DNA of 64,000 nt, taken from contig JBAYVU010000002.1 of NCBI GenBank assembly GCA_041674385.1, positions 1 to 64,000 on the forward strand, written 5' to 3'. The first letter of the stretch is position 1. Each line of letters begins with the position of its first letter. This document shows positions 14,625-22,445 of the stretch, one piece after another. Made by a program: the position numbers and the translations under genes. The notes under the pieces were generated by a model, which ran no database searches, was not told the origin of the DNA, and saw only the letters and a program-made list of their open reading frames with translations. The stretch comes from JACRAR01 sp041674385. GTDB taxonomy: Bacteria > Pseudomonadota > Gammaproteobacteria > Burkholderiales > Rhodocyclaceae.

Positions 14625-16336
14625 CCCGGCTGGTCACCCGCCGCCTGCCGCTCAAGGCCAGCCTGATGCTCGAACAGCAAGGCCTGCCGCCGCTGCTGGC
14701 ACGGCTGTATGCCGCGCGCGGCATTTCCCGCCGGGAAGAACTCGACACGCAATTTTCGGCCCTGCTGCCGCCGACCCTGCTGCGCGGCGCCGAAGACGCC
14801 GCCTGTCTGCTGGCCGATGCGATCGCCGCGCAACAGCGCATGGTGATCGTCGCCGACTACGATTGCGATGGCGCCACTGCCTGCGCCGTCGGTCTGCGTG
14901 CGCTGCGGAGTTTCGGTGCCGACGTCGCTTACCTGGTCCCCAACCGCTTCGAGTACGGTTACGGACTGACGCCCGAAATCGTGCAGCTCGCCGCAGCGGG
15001 CCAGCCCAAACCGCACCTGCTGATCACCGTCGATAACGGCATCGCCAGCGTCGACGGCGTCGCCGCCGCGACCCGGCTGGGCATCGCCACACTGATTACC
15101 GACCACCACCTGCCCGGCACTCAGTTGGCCAACGAGCTGCCGGATGCAGATGTCATTGTCAATCCGAACCAGCCGGGTTGCGGTTTTCCGAGCAAGGCAT
15201 TGGCGGGGGTCGGCGTGATGTTCTATGTGATGCTGGCGCTGCGTGCCGAACTGCGGCGGCGCGGACATTTCGCCGCGCGTCCCGAGCCGAACCTGGCCGC
15301 GCTGCTCGACCTGGTGGCGCTGGGCACGGTGGCCGACGTGGTGCCGCTCGATCGCAACAACCGCATCCTAGTCGCGCAGGGACTCGCGCGCATGCGCGAA
15401 GGACGCATGCAACCCGGCATTCAGGCCTTGTTCCGGGCGGCTGGCCGCAACCTGGAGACCGCCTCGACCTTCGACCTCGGTTTCGCCCTCGGCCCGCGTC
15501 TCAACGCCGCCGGACGGCTGGCCGACATGGCGCTGGGCATCGAATGTCTGATTACCGACGATCCGGCGCGTGCGCTCAACATCGCCCAGGAACTCGACGC
15601 GCTGAACCGCGAGCGCCGCGTGATCGAGGCCGGCATGCAGGAAGAAGCGCACTTGCTGCTCCAGGGCGTCGCCGCCGACGCCCCGCCGTGCGCCAGCCTG
15701 GCGCTGTTCGACCCGGCCTGGCACCAGGGCGTGATCGGCATTCTCGCCTCGCGCATCAAGGACAAGCTGCACCGTCCGACCTTCGCCTTCGCCCGCGGCC
15801 AGCGCGGCGAACTGAAAGGCTCCGGCCGCGCCATCCCCGGCCTGCATCTGCGCGATGCGCTCGACCTGGTCGCCAAGCGCCATCCCGGCCTGCTGCTGCA
15901 CTTCGGCGGCCACGCCGCGGCGGCCGGCGTGACGCTGCTGGAGAACGATCTGGCGCGCTTTGCGCAAGCCTTCGAGGAAGTCGTGCAAACGCAGCTGTCG
16001 CCGGCCGACCTCATGCGCACATTGGAAACCGATGGCGCGCTGGAAACCGGCCATATGTCATTGGAATCCGCCCGACTGCTGCAAGCGCAGATATGGGGCC
16101 AGGGTTTTCCGGTCCCGCTGTTCGCCGACGAATTCGCCGTGGAGCGCCAGCGCATCCTCAAGGACAAGCATCTCAAACTGACCTTGAGCAAGAACGGCGT
16201 GCGCTTCGAAGCAATCCACTTCAACTTTGCGGAAAGCGTGCCGGGACGCATCCGCGCCGCCTATCGCCTGGCGGTGAATGAGTACAACGGCGTGGCCAAT
16301 GTGCAACTGACGCTGGAGCATCTGGAACCCGCCTGA
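14621..16336 (+). CDS. recJ: RecJ single-strand-specific 5'-3' exonuclease
   Basis: A 571-residue nuclease of recombination and mismatch repair. The DHH phosphoesterase motifs are present: VADYDCDGATA (about residues 79-89), VTVDNG, LITDHHLPG, and LVALGTVADVVPL. The C-terminal DHHA1 region has HFGGHAAAAG, and an OB-fold follows (FEAIHFNF). The length is normal for the family. It is coupled to the RpfE-like gene by an ATGA overlap. Confidence 0.96.
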   Translation: MTRLVTRRLPLKASLMLEQQGLPPLLARLYAARGISRREELDTQFSALLPPTLLRGAEDAACLLADAIAAQQRMVIVADYDCDGATACAVGLRALRSFGADVAYLVPNRFEYGYGLTPEIVQLAAAGQPKPHLLITVDNGIASVDGVAAATRLGIATLITDHHLPGTQLANELPDADVIVNPNQPGCGFPSKALAGVGVMFYVMLALRAELRRRGHFAARPEPNLAALLDLVALGTVADVVPLDRNNRILVAQGLARMREGRMQPGIQALFRAAGRNLETASTFDLGFALGPRLNAAGRLADMALGIECLITDDPARALNIAQELDALNRERRVIEAGMQEEAHLLLQGVAADAPPCASLALFDPAWHQGVIGILASRIKDKLHRPTFAFARGQRGELKGSGRAIPGLHLRDALDLVAKRHPGLLLHFGGHAAAAGVTLLENDLARFAQAFEEVVQTQLSPADLMRTLETDGALETGHMSLESARLLQAQIWGQGFPVPLFADEFAVERQRILKDKHLKLTLSKNGVRFEAIHFNFAESVPGRIRAAYRLAVNEYNGVANVQLTLEHLEPA

Positions 16337-16508
16337 CAATGGCTGTTGCGACCCTATCGACAGCCTGACTACCGGTTTTTGGGTATTGAAAATTACGGCG
16401 TTTCGGGTATATCCGCGCCCACGTTTACCGCCTATATTCTCATTGATGGGTAGTTCGATTGCAAGGAGCTGACCCAGTGCAAGCAAGCCATGGTCAAAAG
16501 GTCAAGGC
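16337..16508. other. Intergenic region with a repeated 46-bp motif
   Basis: Positions 16371-16416 match 30051-30096 at 38 of 46 bases without gaps (ACCGGTTT, GAAAATTAC and GTATATCC are fixed). Both copies lie upstream of plus-strand genes. A small GGCTGT/ACAGCC hairpin right after recJ (16341-16365) has no T-tract. Confidence 0.6.
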
Positions 16509-17624
16509 ATGGAAGGTCAACTTGGCATTGAAGCCACCACCCCAACAAGCGCTTCCGAGCATGCCGACAGGGGCTACACGGCGATTGCCGCGGGAGGATG
16601 GCATTCCGTTGCCCTCAAGTCCGATGGCAGCCTATTGGCTGCGGGAGAAAACCTGAATGGCCGGCTTGGCGACGGCACGACCGCAGACAGCCTTGTACCC
16701 AGGCTGATTGGCACCTGTTTCGCCGCAATCGCGGCAGGCAGGTATCACACGGTCGCGCTCAAGTCAGACGGCAGCTTATGGGCGTGGGGATACAACGGGC
16801 AAGGGGAACTTGGCGACGGGACAGCCACAGACAGCATCGTTCCCAAACTGATCGGCACCGGCTACATCGCCATTTCGGCGGGGGGAAATCACACCGTCGC
16901 GATCAAGTCCGACAACAGCCTGTGGGCTTGGGGCAACAACTTGTACGGGCAACTCGGCGACGGCACGACCATCAACAGCCACATACCCAAGCAGATCGGC
17001 ACCGGCTACCGGACAATCTCGGCAGGCGGGGCGCACACCATGGCGATCAAGCTGGACGGCAGCCTGTGGGCCTGGGGCGGCAACTGGGAAGGTCAGCTCG
17101 GCGACGGCACCACCATCGACAGCCATGTGCCGAAACTCATCGGCGAGGGCTTCAGCGCCGCGGCTTTCCCCGAGAGCGTGGTTCCTGCCGCAGTGTTGAA
17201 GCCCGCCGAGCCGCCTTTGCCACCGGTTTCACCGACCATCCCCAGCACGCCCGCCGTGTCCCGCGAATCGGCGGCGCCGCCGCCCTACACACCGGCACGG
17301 GCAGCTTCACCAGGACCAACGATGACCATGAGCAGTCCGCGGACCGAGTCCGCTGCGCCTCCCCGCACGACGGGCGCGACCAACCCGATCACCGACAACC
17401 TGTTCAATTGGGCGGAGGCCAACTACCCGGCATTGTTCGCACCCGATAAGCCGCCATCGCAGAGCTTCGGGCCTTACTATCTGAGGTTCTATTCGCAGAC
17501 GCACGCCTACCTGATCGTCTCGTCCATCAACGATCACCTCTATTACATCGGACCGTTGTCGGCCAACGAACTCGTGGACCTTGGCGCTGTTTCGACATGG
17601 CATGCGAAATCATGGAACGCTTAG
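16509..17624 (+). CDS. RCC1-repeat protein with a C-terminal exported-protein domain
   Basis: A 371-residue protein. Residues about 22-185 hold four RCC1-like repeats (AISAGGxHTVAIKSDxSLWAWGxNxxGQLGDGTT), predicted to form part of a beta propeller. Residues about 190-290 are a Pro/Ser/Thr-rich linker. The last 75 residues (NWAEANYPALFAP, YYLRFYSQTHAYLIV, LYYIGPL) match a terminal domain I have seen on exported betaproteobacterial proteins. No signal peptide follows this start, and an in-frame TGA lies 39 bases upstream, so the N-terminus may be lost. It ends 36 bp before prfB. Confidence 0.7.
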   Translation: MEGQLGIEATTPTSASEHADRGYTAIAAGGWHSVALKSDGSLLAAGENLNGRLGDGTTADSLVPRLIGTCFAAIAAGRYHTVALKSDGSLWAWGYNGQGELGDGTATDSIVPKLIGTGYIAISAGGNHTVAIKSDNSLWAWGNNLYGQLGDGTTINSHIPKQIGTGYRTISAGGAHTMAIKLDGSLWAWGGNWEGQLGDGTTIDSHVPKLIGEGFSAAAFPESVVPAAVLKPAEPPLPPVSPTIPSTPAVSRESAAPPPYTPARAASPGPTMTMSSPRTESAAPPRTTGATNPITDNLFNWAEANYPALFAPDKPPSQSFGPYYLRFYSQTHAYLIVSSINDHLYYIGPLSANELVDLGAVSTWHAKSWNA

Positions 17625-17660
17625 ACGGTATAATCCGCGTTCGATTTTTCGGGAAACGCC

Positions 17661-18765
17661 ATGGAAGCCGAACGCCTCAACGCCCTTGCCAATCACCTCA
17701 CCGACCTCGCCGGACGCGGCGACGAACTGCGGAGGTATCTTTGACTTCGATGCCAAGGCGGAGAAGCTCGAGGAACTGACCCAGGCACTCGAAGACCCCA
17801 AGGTCTGGGACGACGCCGAGCGCGCTCAAGCGCTGGGCAAAGAAAAGAAAGCCGCCGAGGGCGTGGTGCTGACCCTGCGCAGTTTCGACCAGCAGTTCGC
17901 CGACACCCGCGAACTGTTCGATCTGGCCCGCACCGAGAACGACGACGACACGCTCGCCAGCGTCGAACACGACATCGACAAGCTCGAAGAGTTGGTCGCC
18001 GGCCTGGAATTCCGCCGCATGTTCGCCAACCCGCTCGACCCGAACAACTGCTTCATCGACATCCAGTCGGGCGCGGGCGGCACCGAGGCGCAGGACTGGG
18101 CAGCGATGCTGCTGCGCATGTACCTGCGCTACTGCGAGCGCAAGGGCTACGCGGTGGAAATGCTGGAGCAGTCCGACGGCGAAGTGGCCGGCATCAAGAC
18201 CGCCACCCTCAAGGTCAACGGCGACTATGCCTATGGCTACCTGCGCACCGAGTCCGGCATCCACCGGCTGGTGCGCAAGTCGCCGTTCGACTCGAACGCA
18301 CGCCGCCACACCAGCTTCTGCTCGGTGTTCGTCTATCCCGAAGTCGACGACTCGATCGAGGTCGACATCAACCCGGCCGACCTGCGCATCGACACTTACC
18401 GCGCCAGCGGCGCCGGCGGCCAGCACATCAACAAAACCGACTCGGCGGTGCGCATCACCCACCTGCCGACCAACATCGTCGTGCAGTGCCAGAACGACCG
18501 CTCGCAGCACCGCAACCGCGCCGAAGCCATGACCATGCTCAAGTCGCGCCTGTTCGAGGCCGAGCTGCGCAAGCGCCAAGCCGAACAGCAGAAGCTCGAA
18601 GACGCCAAGACCGACATCGGCTGGGGCCACCAAATCCGCAGCTACGTACTCGACCAGTCGCGCATCAAGGACCTGCGCACCAACGTCGAAATCGGCAACA
18701 CCCAGGGCGTGCTCGACGGCGATCTCGATCCGTTCATCGCTGCAAGCCTGAAACAGGGGGTGTAG
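17661..18765 (+). CDS. prfB: Peptide chain release factor 2, with programmed +1 frameshift
   Basis: RF2 ends translation at UGA and UAA. The first 27 codons from ATG 17661 end at an in-frame TGA (17742-17744); the ribosome slips one base at CTT-T and continues in the frame that reaches 18765, giving about 367 residues. The stop-recognition SPF motif (KSPFDSN) and the GGQ motif (SGAGGQHINK) are both present. The first coding frame is normal, so this is not a pseudogene. The last 110 bases are duplicated at 19917. lysS, its usual neighbour, is 25 kb away. Confidence 0.96.
17731..17745 (+). promoter_or_regulatory. RF2 programmed frameshift site
   Basis: GGAGGTATCTTTGAC: a Shine-Dalgarno-like GGAGG, then CTT and the TGA stop followed by C. 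This is the classical RF2 autoregulation signal: low RF2 leaves the ribosome paused at TGA and favours the +1 slip. Confidence 0.95.
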
Positions 18766-18766
18766 T
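18655..18766 (+). repeat. prfB 3' end, left copy of the islet-flanking repeat
   Basis: About 112 bases of the intact prfB end recur at 19917-20030. The first 42 shared bases after the CGCATC block are identical, and a handful of differences follow. The two copies bracket the PrlF/YhaV module. Confidence 0.85.
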
Positions 18767-18767
18767 C

Positions 18768-18934
18768 TTACATTTGTCACAAATGTTGTCTTACGTTTTG
18801 CCGCCCGCAGCAAGGGCATTGAGACTGTTCCCGGCGATCCGCTGGGCCAGCATTTCCGGCAATAGCTTGGATGAATACTGGCCATCCGCATCCATGACAA
18901 TCACCGCCCTGCCCCGCGCATAGCGCAAACCCCA
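18768..18934. other. Left flank of the TA islet: palindrome and gene relic
   Basis: A perfect palindrome, ACATTTG-TCA-CAAATGT, lies at 18770-18786 directly after the prfB stop, between two GTCTTAC repeats. It could be a recombination core or a terminator. On the minus strand (about 18905-18795) a start-less frame reads ARGRAVIVMDADGQ, like the DxD block of family 2 glycosyltransferases, probably a relic. No intact gene. Confidence 0.45.
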
Positions 18935-18963
18935 TTGACATGGTAATGCATTCGCATTACCAT
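18935..18963 (+). promoter_or_regulatory. Promoter and operator of the prlF-yhaV operon
   Basis: A perfect -35 (TTGACA, 18935-18940) and a TACCAT -10 at 18958-18963 with 17 bases between. The spacer and -10 hold the inverted repeat TGGTAATGC-ATTC-GCATTACCA. TA modules of this class repress themselves, so this is the probable operator. GGAAAGG follows ahead of ATG 18996. Confidence 0.75.
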
Positions 18964-18995
18964 GCTGCGGTATCTGCTTCGGAAAGGAAATTGCC

Positions 18996-19319
18996 ATGCC
19001 TGCCGCAATCGAACTGGAATCCACCCTAACCGACCGCTATCAGACAACCGTTCCTGATGGCGTCCGTCGCGCGCTCAAACTCGGCAAACGGGACCGCATC
19101 CGCTATCTGGTACAAAGCGACGGCTCCGTGATTCTGCAGCGCGCCGACCAGGGTGACGATCCCGTGCTCGAATCCTTTCTGGACTTACTTACCCAAGACA
19201 TCGCCACTCATCCTCAACATGTACGCGCCATCGATAGCGGACTGGCCCAACGCATGCGCGCCCTCGCCAAGGGCGTCAAGATCGATCTCGAAGCCACCCT
19301 TGATCCGACGGACGAATGA
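18996..19319 (+). CDS. prlF: PrlF-type antitoxin (SpoVT/AbrB fold)
   Basis: A 107-residue antitoxin. Residues about 5-50 form the swapped-hairpin AbrB DNA-binding fold (TLTDRYQTTVPDGVRRALKLGKRDRIRYLV), followed by an acidic toxin-binding tail with DPVLESFLDLLTQDI. It would neutralise YhaV and bind the palindrome at 18941-18962. It overlaps yhaV by four bases (ATGA). Complete and well kept, unlike the TA relics near 4-5 kb. Confidence 0.88.
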   Translation: MPAAIELESTLTDRYQTTVPDGVRRALKLGKRDRIRYLVQSDGSVILQRADQGDDPVLESFLDLLTQDIATHPQHVRAIDSGLAQRMRALAKGVKIDLEATLDPTDE

Positions 19320-19813
19320 CTCAGACCGACACGCCGTTGGTGGTCAATGGCTGGCGTCTTTTTGCTCATCCTCTGTTCCTCGATCAGGTGGAAACTCTGA
19401 TCGCGAAGGTCGAAGCCCTCAAAGCCAAAGAACCCAAGACTTACAAGCAAAAGAACAGCACCAAGCGCCTGGCGGCCATCACCAAACTGGCGCTTGAAGT
19501 CATCCCCGAGGATCCGGCCCGTCCAGCGTACCGACAGGGGGATACCTTGGGGACCGACCGAAGGCACTGGTTTCGCGCCAAGTTCTTTCAGCAGTATCGA
19601 TTGTTCTTCAGGTTCCATGCCACGCAACGTATTATCGTCTTTGCCTGGGTCAATGACGAAGACAGCAAACGCGCCTTTGAAAGTAGCGTCGATGCCTACC
19701 GCGTATTCCGAAAAATGCTCGGCAACGGTCATCCTCCAGAGGACTGGGACACGCTGCTCAAAGAAGCGCGCGCTGCATCGAAGCACATGGCCAAGCTTAA
19801 GTCATCCCTCTAA
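19316..19813 (+). CDS. yhaV: YhaV-type toxin ribonuclease
   Basis: A 165-residue toxin of the RelE superfamily. YhaV cuts mRNA at the ribosome. The family blocks are present: VNGWRLFAHPLFLDQ, KRLAAITKLALEVIPEDP, RHWFRAKFFQQYRLFFRF and IVFAWVNDE. The length is near the E. coli protein. The module lies between two copies of the prfB 3' end, so it is likely cargo of a small integrated element or an addiction module that stabilises the duplication. Confidence 0.88.
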   Translation: MTQTDTPLVVNGWRLFAHPLFLDQVETLIAKVEALKAKEPKTYKQKNSTKRLAAITKLALEVIPEDPARPAYRQGDTLGTDRRHWFRAKFFQQYRLFFRFHATQRIIVFAWVNDEDSKRAFESSVDAYRVFRKMLGNGHPPEDWDTLLKEARAASKHMAKLKSSL

Positions 19814-19916
19814 TCAGAGACCTTCCTTGGCGCAAATATTGGCTTGGCGCGCAAGTTCCTCAATGCCGGGAGAAGATTCCTCTCAGTCCGCGCAGAGCGA
19901 CCGAAAGCATGGAAAT

Positions 19917-20026
19917 AACCAGCCGCGCATCAAGGACCTGCGCACCAACGTCGAAATCGGCAACACCTAGGGCGTGTTCGACGGCGATCTCGATCCGTTC
20001 CTTGCAGCGAGCCTGAAACAGGGGGT
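19917..20026 (+). repeat. Duplicated prfB 3' end (right copy)
   Basis: Homologous to 18655-18765. A C-to-T change turns the CAG of NTQGV into TAG, which also creates a CTAGGGCGTG like the mobile-element end. The copy ends GGGGTCTAG, where TAG is at once the prfB-like stop and the first bases of the element at 20027. There is no start, so it is not a gene. Confidence 0.85.
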
Positions 20027-20085
20027 CTAGGGCGTGTTCTCAATGAATCGACGTGTGCGAACGATTCATTGAGAACACGCCCTAG
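20027..20085. mobile_element. Palindromic miniature element, copy A
   Basis: 59 bp: 24-base perfect inverted arms (CTAGGGCGTGTTCTCAATGA...) around an 11-base loop ACGTGTGCGAA. CTA/TAG flanks suggest a TA target duplication. It lies at the join between the prfB duplicate and the segment that separates prfB from lysS. Confidence 0.8.
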
Positions 20086-20203
20086 CACGAAAATGCTGCA
20101 CTAACAGCAGTGTAGTTTCCCACAGGGAAGGTGGTCAGATAACAGCATACGGGACGGCCGATTTCTGCAAGAATGGGGGCATCTTTCCAATCGTCAGGCT
20201 GCC

Positions 20204-22444
20204 ATGAAAGGTAGTCCCGCTCCATTCTCAAGACATCTCCTGCTGTGGATCCTGTTATGGATTCTGCTGTCGAATCTGCTGGTGATTGTCTTGGCCACGC
20301 GTTCGCTGCTTGAAACGCGGCAGGATCGCGAACAGGAAACGCAGGCCGCAGTCGAGAATCTCTCTTTGGTCCTCGAACGCGAGATCGCCAGTTCGTTCGA
20401 CAAGGTCGACCTCGGGCTGCAAGACCTCGCCGATACTTATGCGCACGAGATAGGCCGTGCGCACTTCGACAGCGCCGCCTGGAACGCCATGCTGATCCGG
20501 CAACGCACTCGCCATACGCTGCTCAACGGACTGCGCGCCAGCGATGCGGCGGGAAATGTCCGCTATGGTCTGGAGCCCGGCAGCAAGAGCGGCACCAACA
20601 TCGCGGACCGCGATTATTTCCAGCATTTGCGCGAACACCCCGATGCCGGGCTAGTGATCACCCGGCCGCTGCTGGGGCGCACCACCCAGACCTGGGTGAT
20701 CGGCCTGGTGCGGCGTCTCAACGCCCCCGACGGCAGCTTTGCCGGTGTCATCTATGCCACTGTCCCGCTCGATCACTTCCGCCAGATCTTCGCCGAACTC
20801 AAGCTGGGACCCAATGCCGCCATCGCCTTCCGCGACGCCGCCTTGCGCCTCATCGTTCGCCAGCCGGCCTTGAAAGGCCCCGGAGAAATCGGCGCGACCA
20901 CCATCTCCGACAACTTCAAATCCGCCTTGCTGGCCAATCCGGATGGCGGCAGCTACAGCGTCGGCACAGGCAGTCTCGACGGCATCGAGCGCCTGCATGC
21001 CTTTCGCCGCAACCGAACTTACGGTTTCTATGTCAATGTCGGATTTGCGCGCGAGGATTTCCTGAAGGAGTGGTGGAACGAGCTCGCCAAAATGCTGGGG
21101 GTGGTGGTCATATTCGGCGTGGTCACGACGCTACTGGGCTGGCAGATGCACCGGACCTGGCGGATACGGCAAGCCGGACTGAACGCGGTGCAGGCGAGCG
21201 AAGCCCGCTTTCGCTCGCTGTTCGAGCACATGACCGAAGGCATGGCGCTGCATAAGCTGGTTTACGGACCGGACGGAAAAGCCGTGAATTACCGGATACT
21301 CGACACTAACCCGGCTTTTGAAGCCCATACCGGCCTGTCCCCCGTCCAGGTTCGCGGGAAACTTGCCACCGAAGCCTACGACACAGCCAGCGCCCCCTTC
21401 CTGGATATCTATGCCAAGGTCGTTAGCACTGGGCAAAAGGCGGACTTCGACAACTTCGTCCCCGAGTTGGACCGTCATTTCCGCATACGCGCTTACTCTC
21501 CGCAACCCGGCCAGTTCGCCACCGTTTTCGAGGACATCACCGCGCGCAGGAAAGTCGAGGACAAAGTACGCTTGATGGCCACGGTGTTTTCCAACAGCAA
21601 TGAGTCGATCCTCATCACGGACGCAGGCAATCGCATCATCGCCGTCAACTCGGCATTTACCGAACTCACCGGCTATTCTGCGAAAGAAGTGCTGGGCAAG
21701 GACCCCCACATTCTTTCGGCGGGGAAGACCCCGCGCGAGGTCATCGTCGAGATGTGGAAAAGCATCGAACGCAACGGCCGCTGGGAAGGCGAACTGTGGG
21801 ACCGCAGCAAGTCGGGAGACATCTACCCGAAATGGTTGTCGATCAGCGTGGTGCGAGGACCCGACGGCAAGATCAGCAACTACATCGGCAGCTTCGTGGA
21901 TATCAAGGAACGCAAGGCATCCGAGGAAAAAGTGCGCCACCTCGCGCACCACGACACACTGACCAACCTGCCCAACCGTTACAGCCTGCACGAGCGGCTG
22001 CAACATGCATTGGGCTCCGCAAAGCGCGAAGGCCGGCAACTAGCCTTGATGCTGATCGATCTCGACCGCTTCAAGATCATCAACGACACCCTCGGCCACC
22101 ACGTCGGCGACCATCTGCTGATACAGGTTGCCCAACGCCTGACCCAGTCGGTGCGCAGCAGCGACATCGTCGCCCGTCTTGGCGGCGACGAATTCGTCGT
22201 CATCCTGCCTGGCATCGACACAGCGGCGGATGCCGCCCAGGTCGCCGGCAAGATCAGCCAAACGGTTTCCGAGCCCTACCTGATCGAGGGCGCCGAGCTG
22301 AATACCTCGCCGAGCATCGGCATCTGCTTTTATCCGGAAGATGCCGAAGAAGTCGGCAGCCTGCTCAAGAATGCCGACGTTGCCATGTACCGTGCCAAAT
22401 CGCTGGGGGGCGGCAACTACCAGTTTTTTACCGCGCAGATATAG
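20204..22444 (+). CDS. Membrane diguanylate cyclase: Cache - PAS - PAS - GGDEF
   Basis: A 746-residue sensor that would make c-di-GMP. Membrane helices at about 10-32 and 292-312 enclose a periplasmic Cache-like domain (NIADRDYFQHLRE, VITRPLLGRTTQTWVIGL). Two PAS domains follow (about 328-440 and 450-570; the second has TDAGNRIIAVNSAFTELTGYS), then GGDEF at about 580-745 with an intact LGGDEFVVI active site. RSSD five residues before it fits the inhibitory I-site. There is no EAL domain. It converges with gdhB, the two stops one base apart. Confidence 0.93.
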   Translation: MKGSPAPFSRHLLLWILLWILLSNLLVIVLATRSLLETRQDREQETQAAVENLSLVLEREIASSFDKVDLGLQDLADTYAHEIGRAHFDSAAWNAMLIRQRTRHTLLNGLRASDAAGNVRYGLEPGSKSGTNIADRDYFQHLREHPDAGLVITRPLLGRTTQTWVIGLVRRLNAPDGSFAGVIYATVPLDHFRQIFAELKLGPNAAIAFRDAALRLIVRQPALKGPGEIGATTISDNFKSALLANPDGGSYSVGTGSLDGIERLHAFRRNRTYGFYVNVGFAREDFLKEWWNELAKMLGVVVIFGVVTTLLGWQMHRTWRIRQAGLNAVQASEARFRSLFEHMTEGMALHKLVYGPDGKAVNYRILDTNPAFEAHTGLSPVQVRGKLATEAYDTASAPFLDIYAKVVSTGQKADFDNFVPELDRHFRIRAYSPQPGQFATVFEDITARRKVEDKVRLMATVFSNSNESILITDAGNRIIAVNSAFTELTGYSAKEVLGKDPHILSAGKTPREVIVEMWKSIERNGRWEGELWDRSKSGDIYPKWLSISVVRGPDGKISNYIGSFVDIKERKASEEKVRHLAHHDTLTNLPNRYSLHERLQHALGSAKREGRQLALMLIDLDRFKIINDTLGHHVGDHLLIQVAQRLTQSVRSSDIVARLGGDEFVVILPGIDTAADAAQVAGKISQTVSEPYLIEGAELNTSPSIGICFYPEDAEEVGSLLKNADVAMYRAKSLGGGNYQFFTAQI

Positions 22445-22445
22445 C

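Noticed and set aside
17629..17634. Perfect TATAAT as the prfB promoter
   Set aside because: No acceptable -35 box lies 16-18 bases upstream, so I did not list it as a promoter; it might still act weakly.
17742..17744. In-frame TGA in prfB as a sign of a pseudogene
   Set aside because: It is the programmed frameshift site of RF2 with GGAGG and CTT-TGA-C in place, and the rest of the gene is intact.
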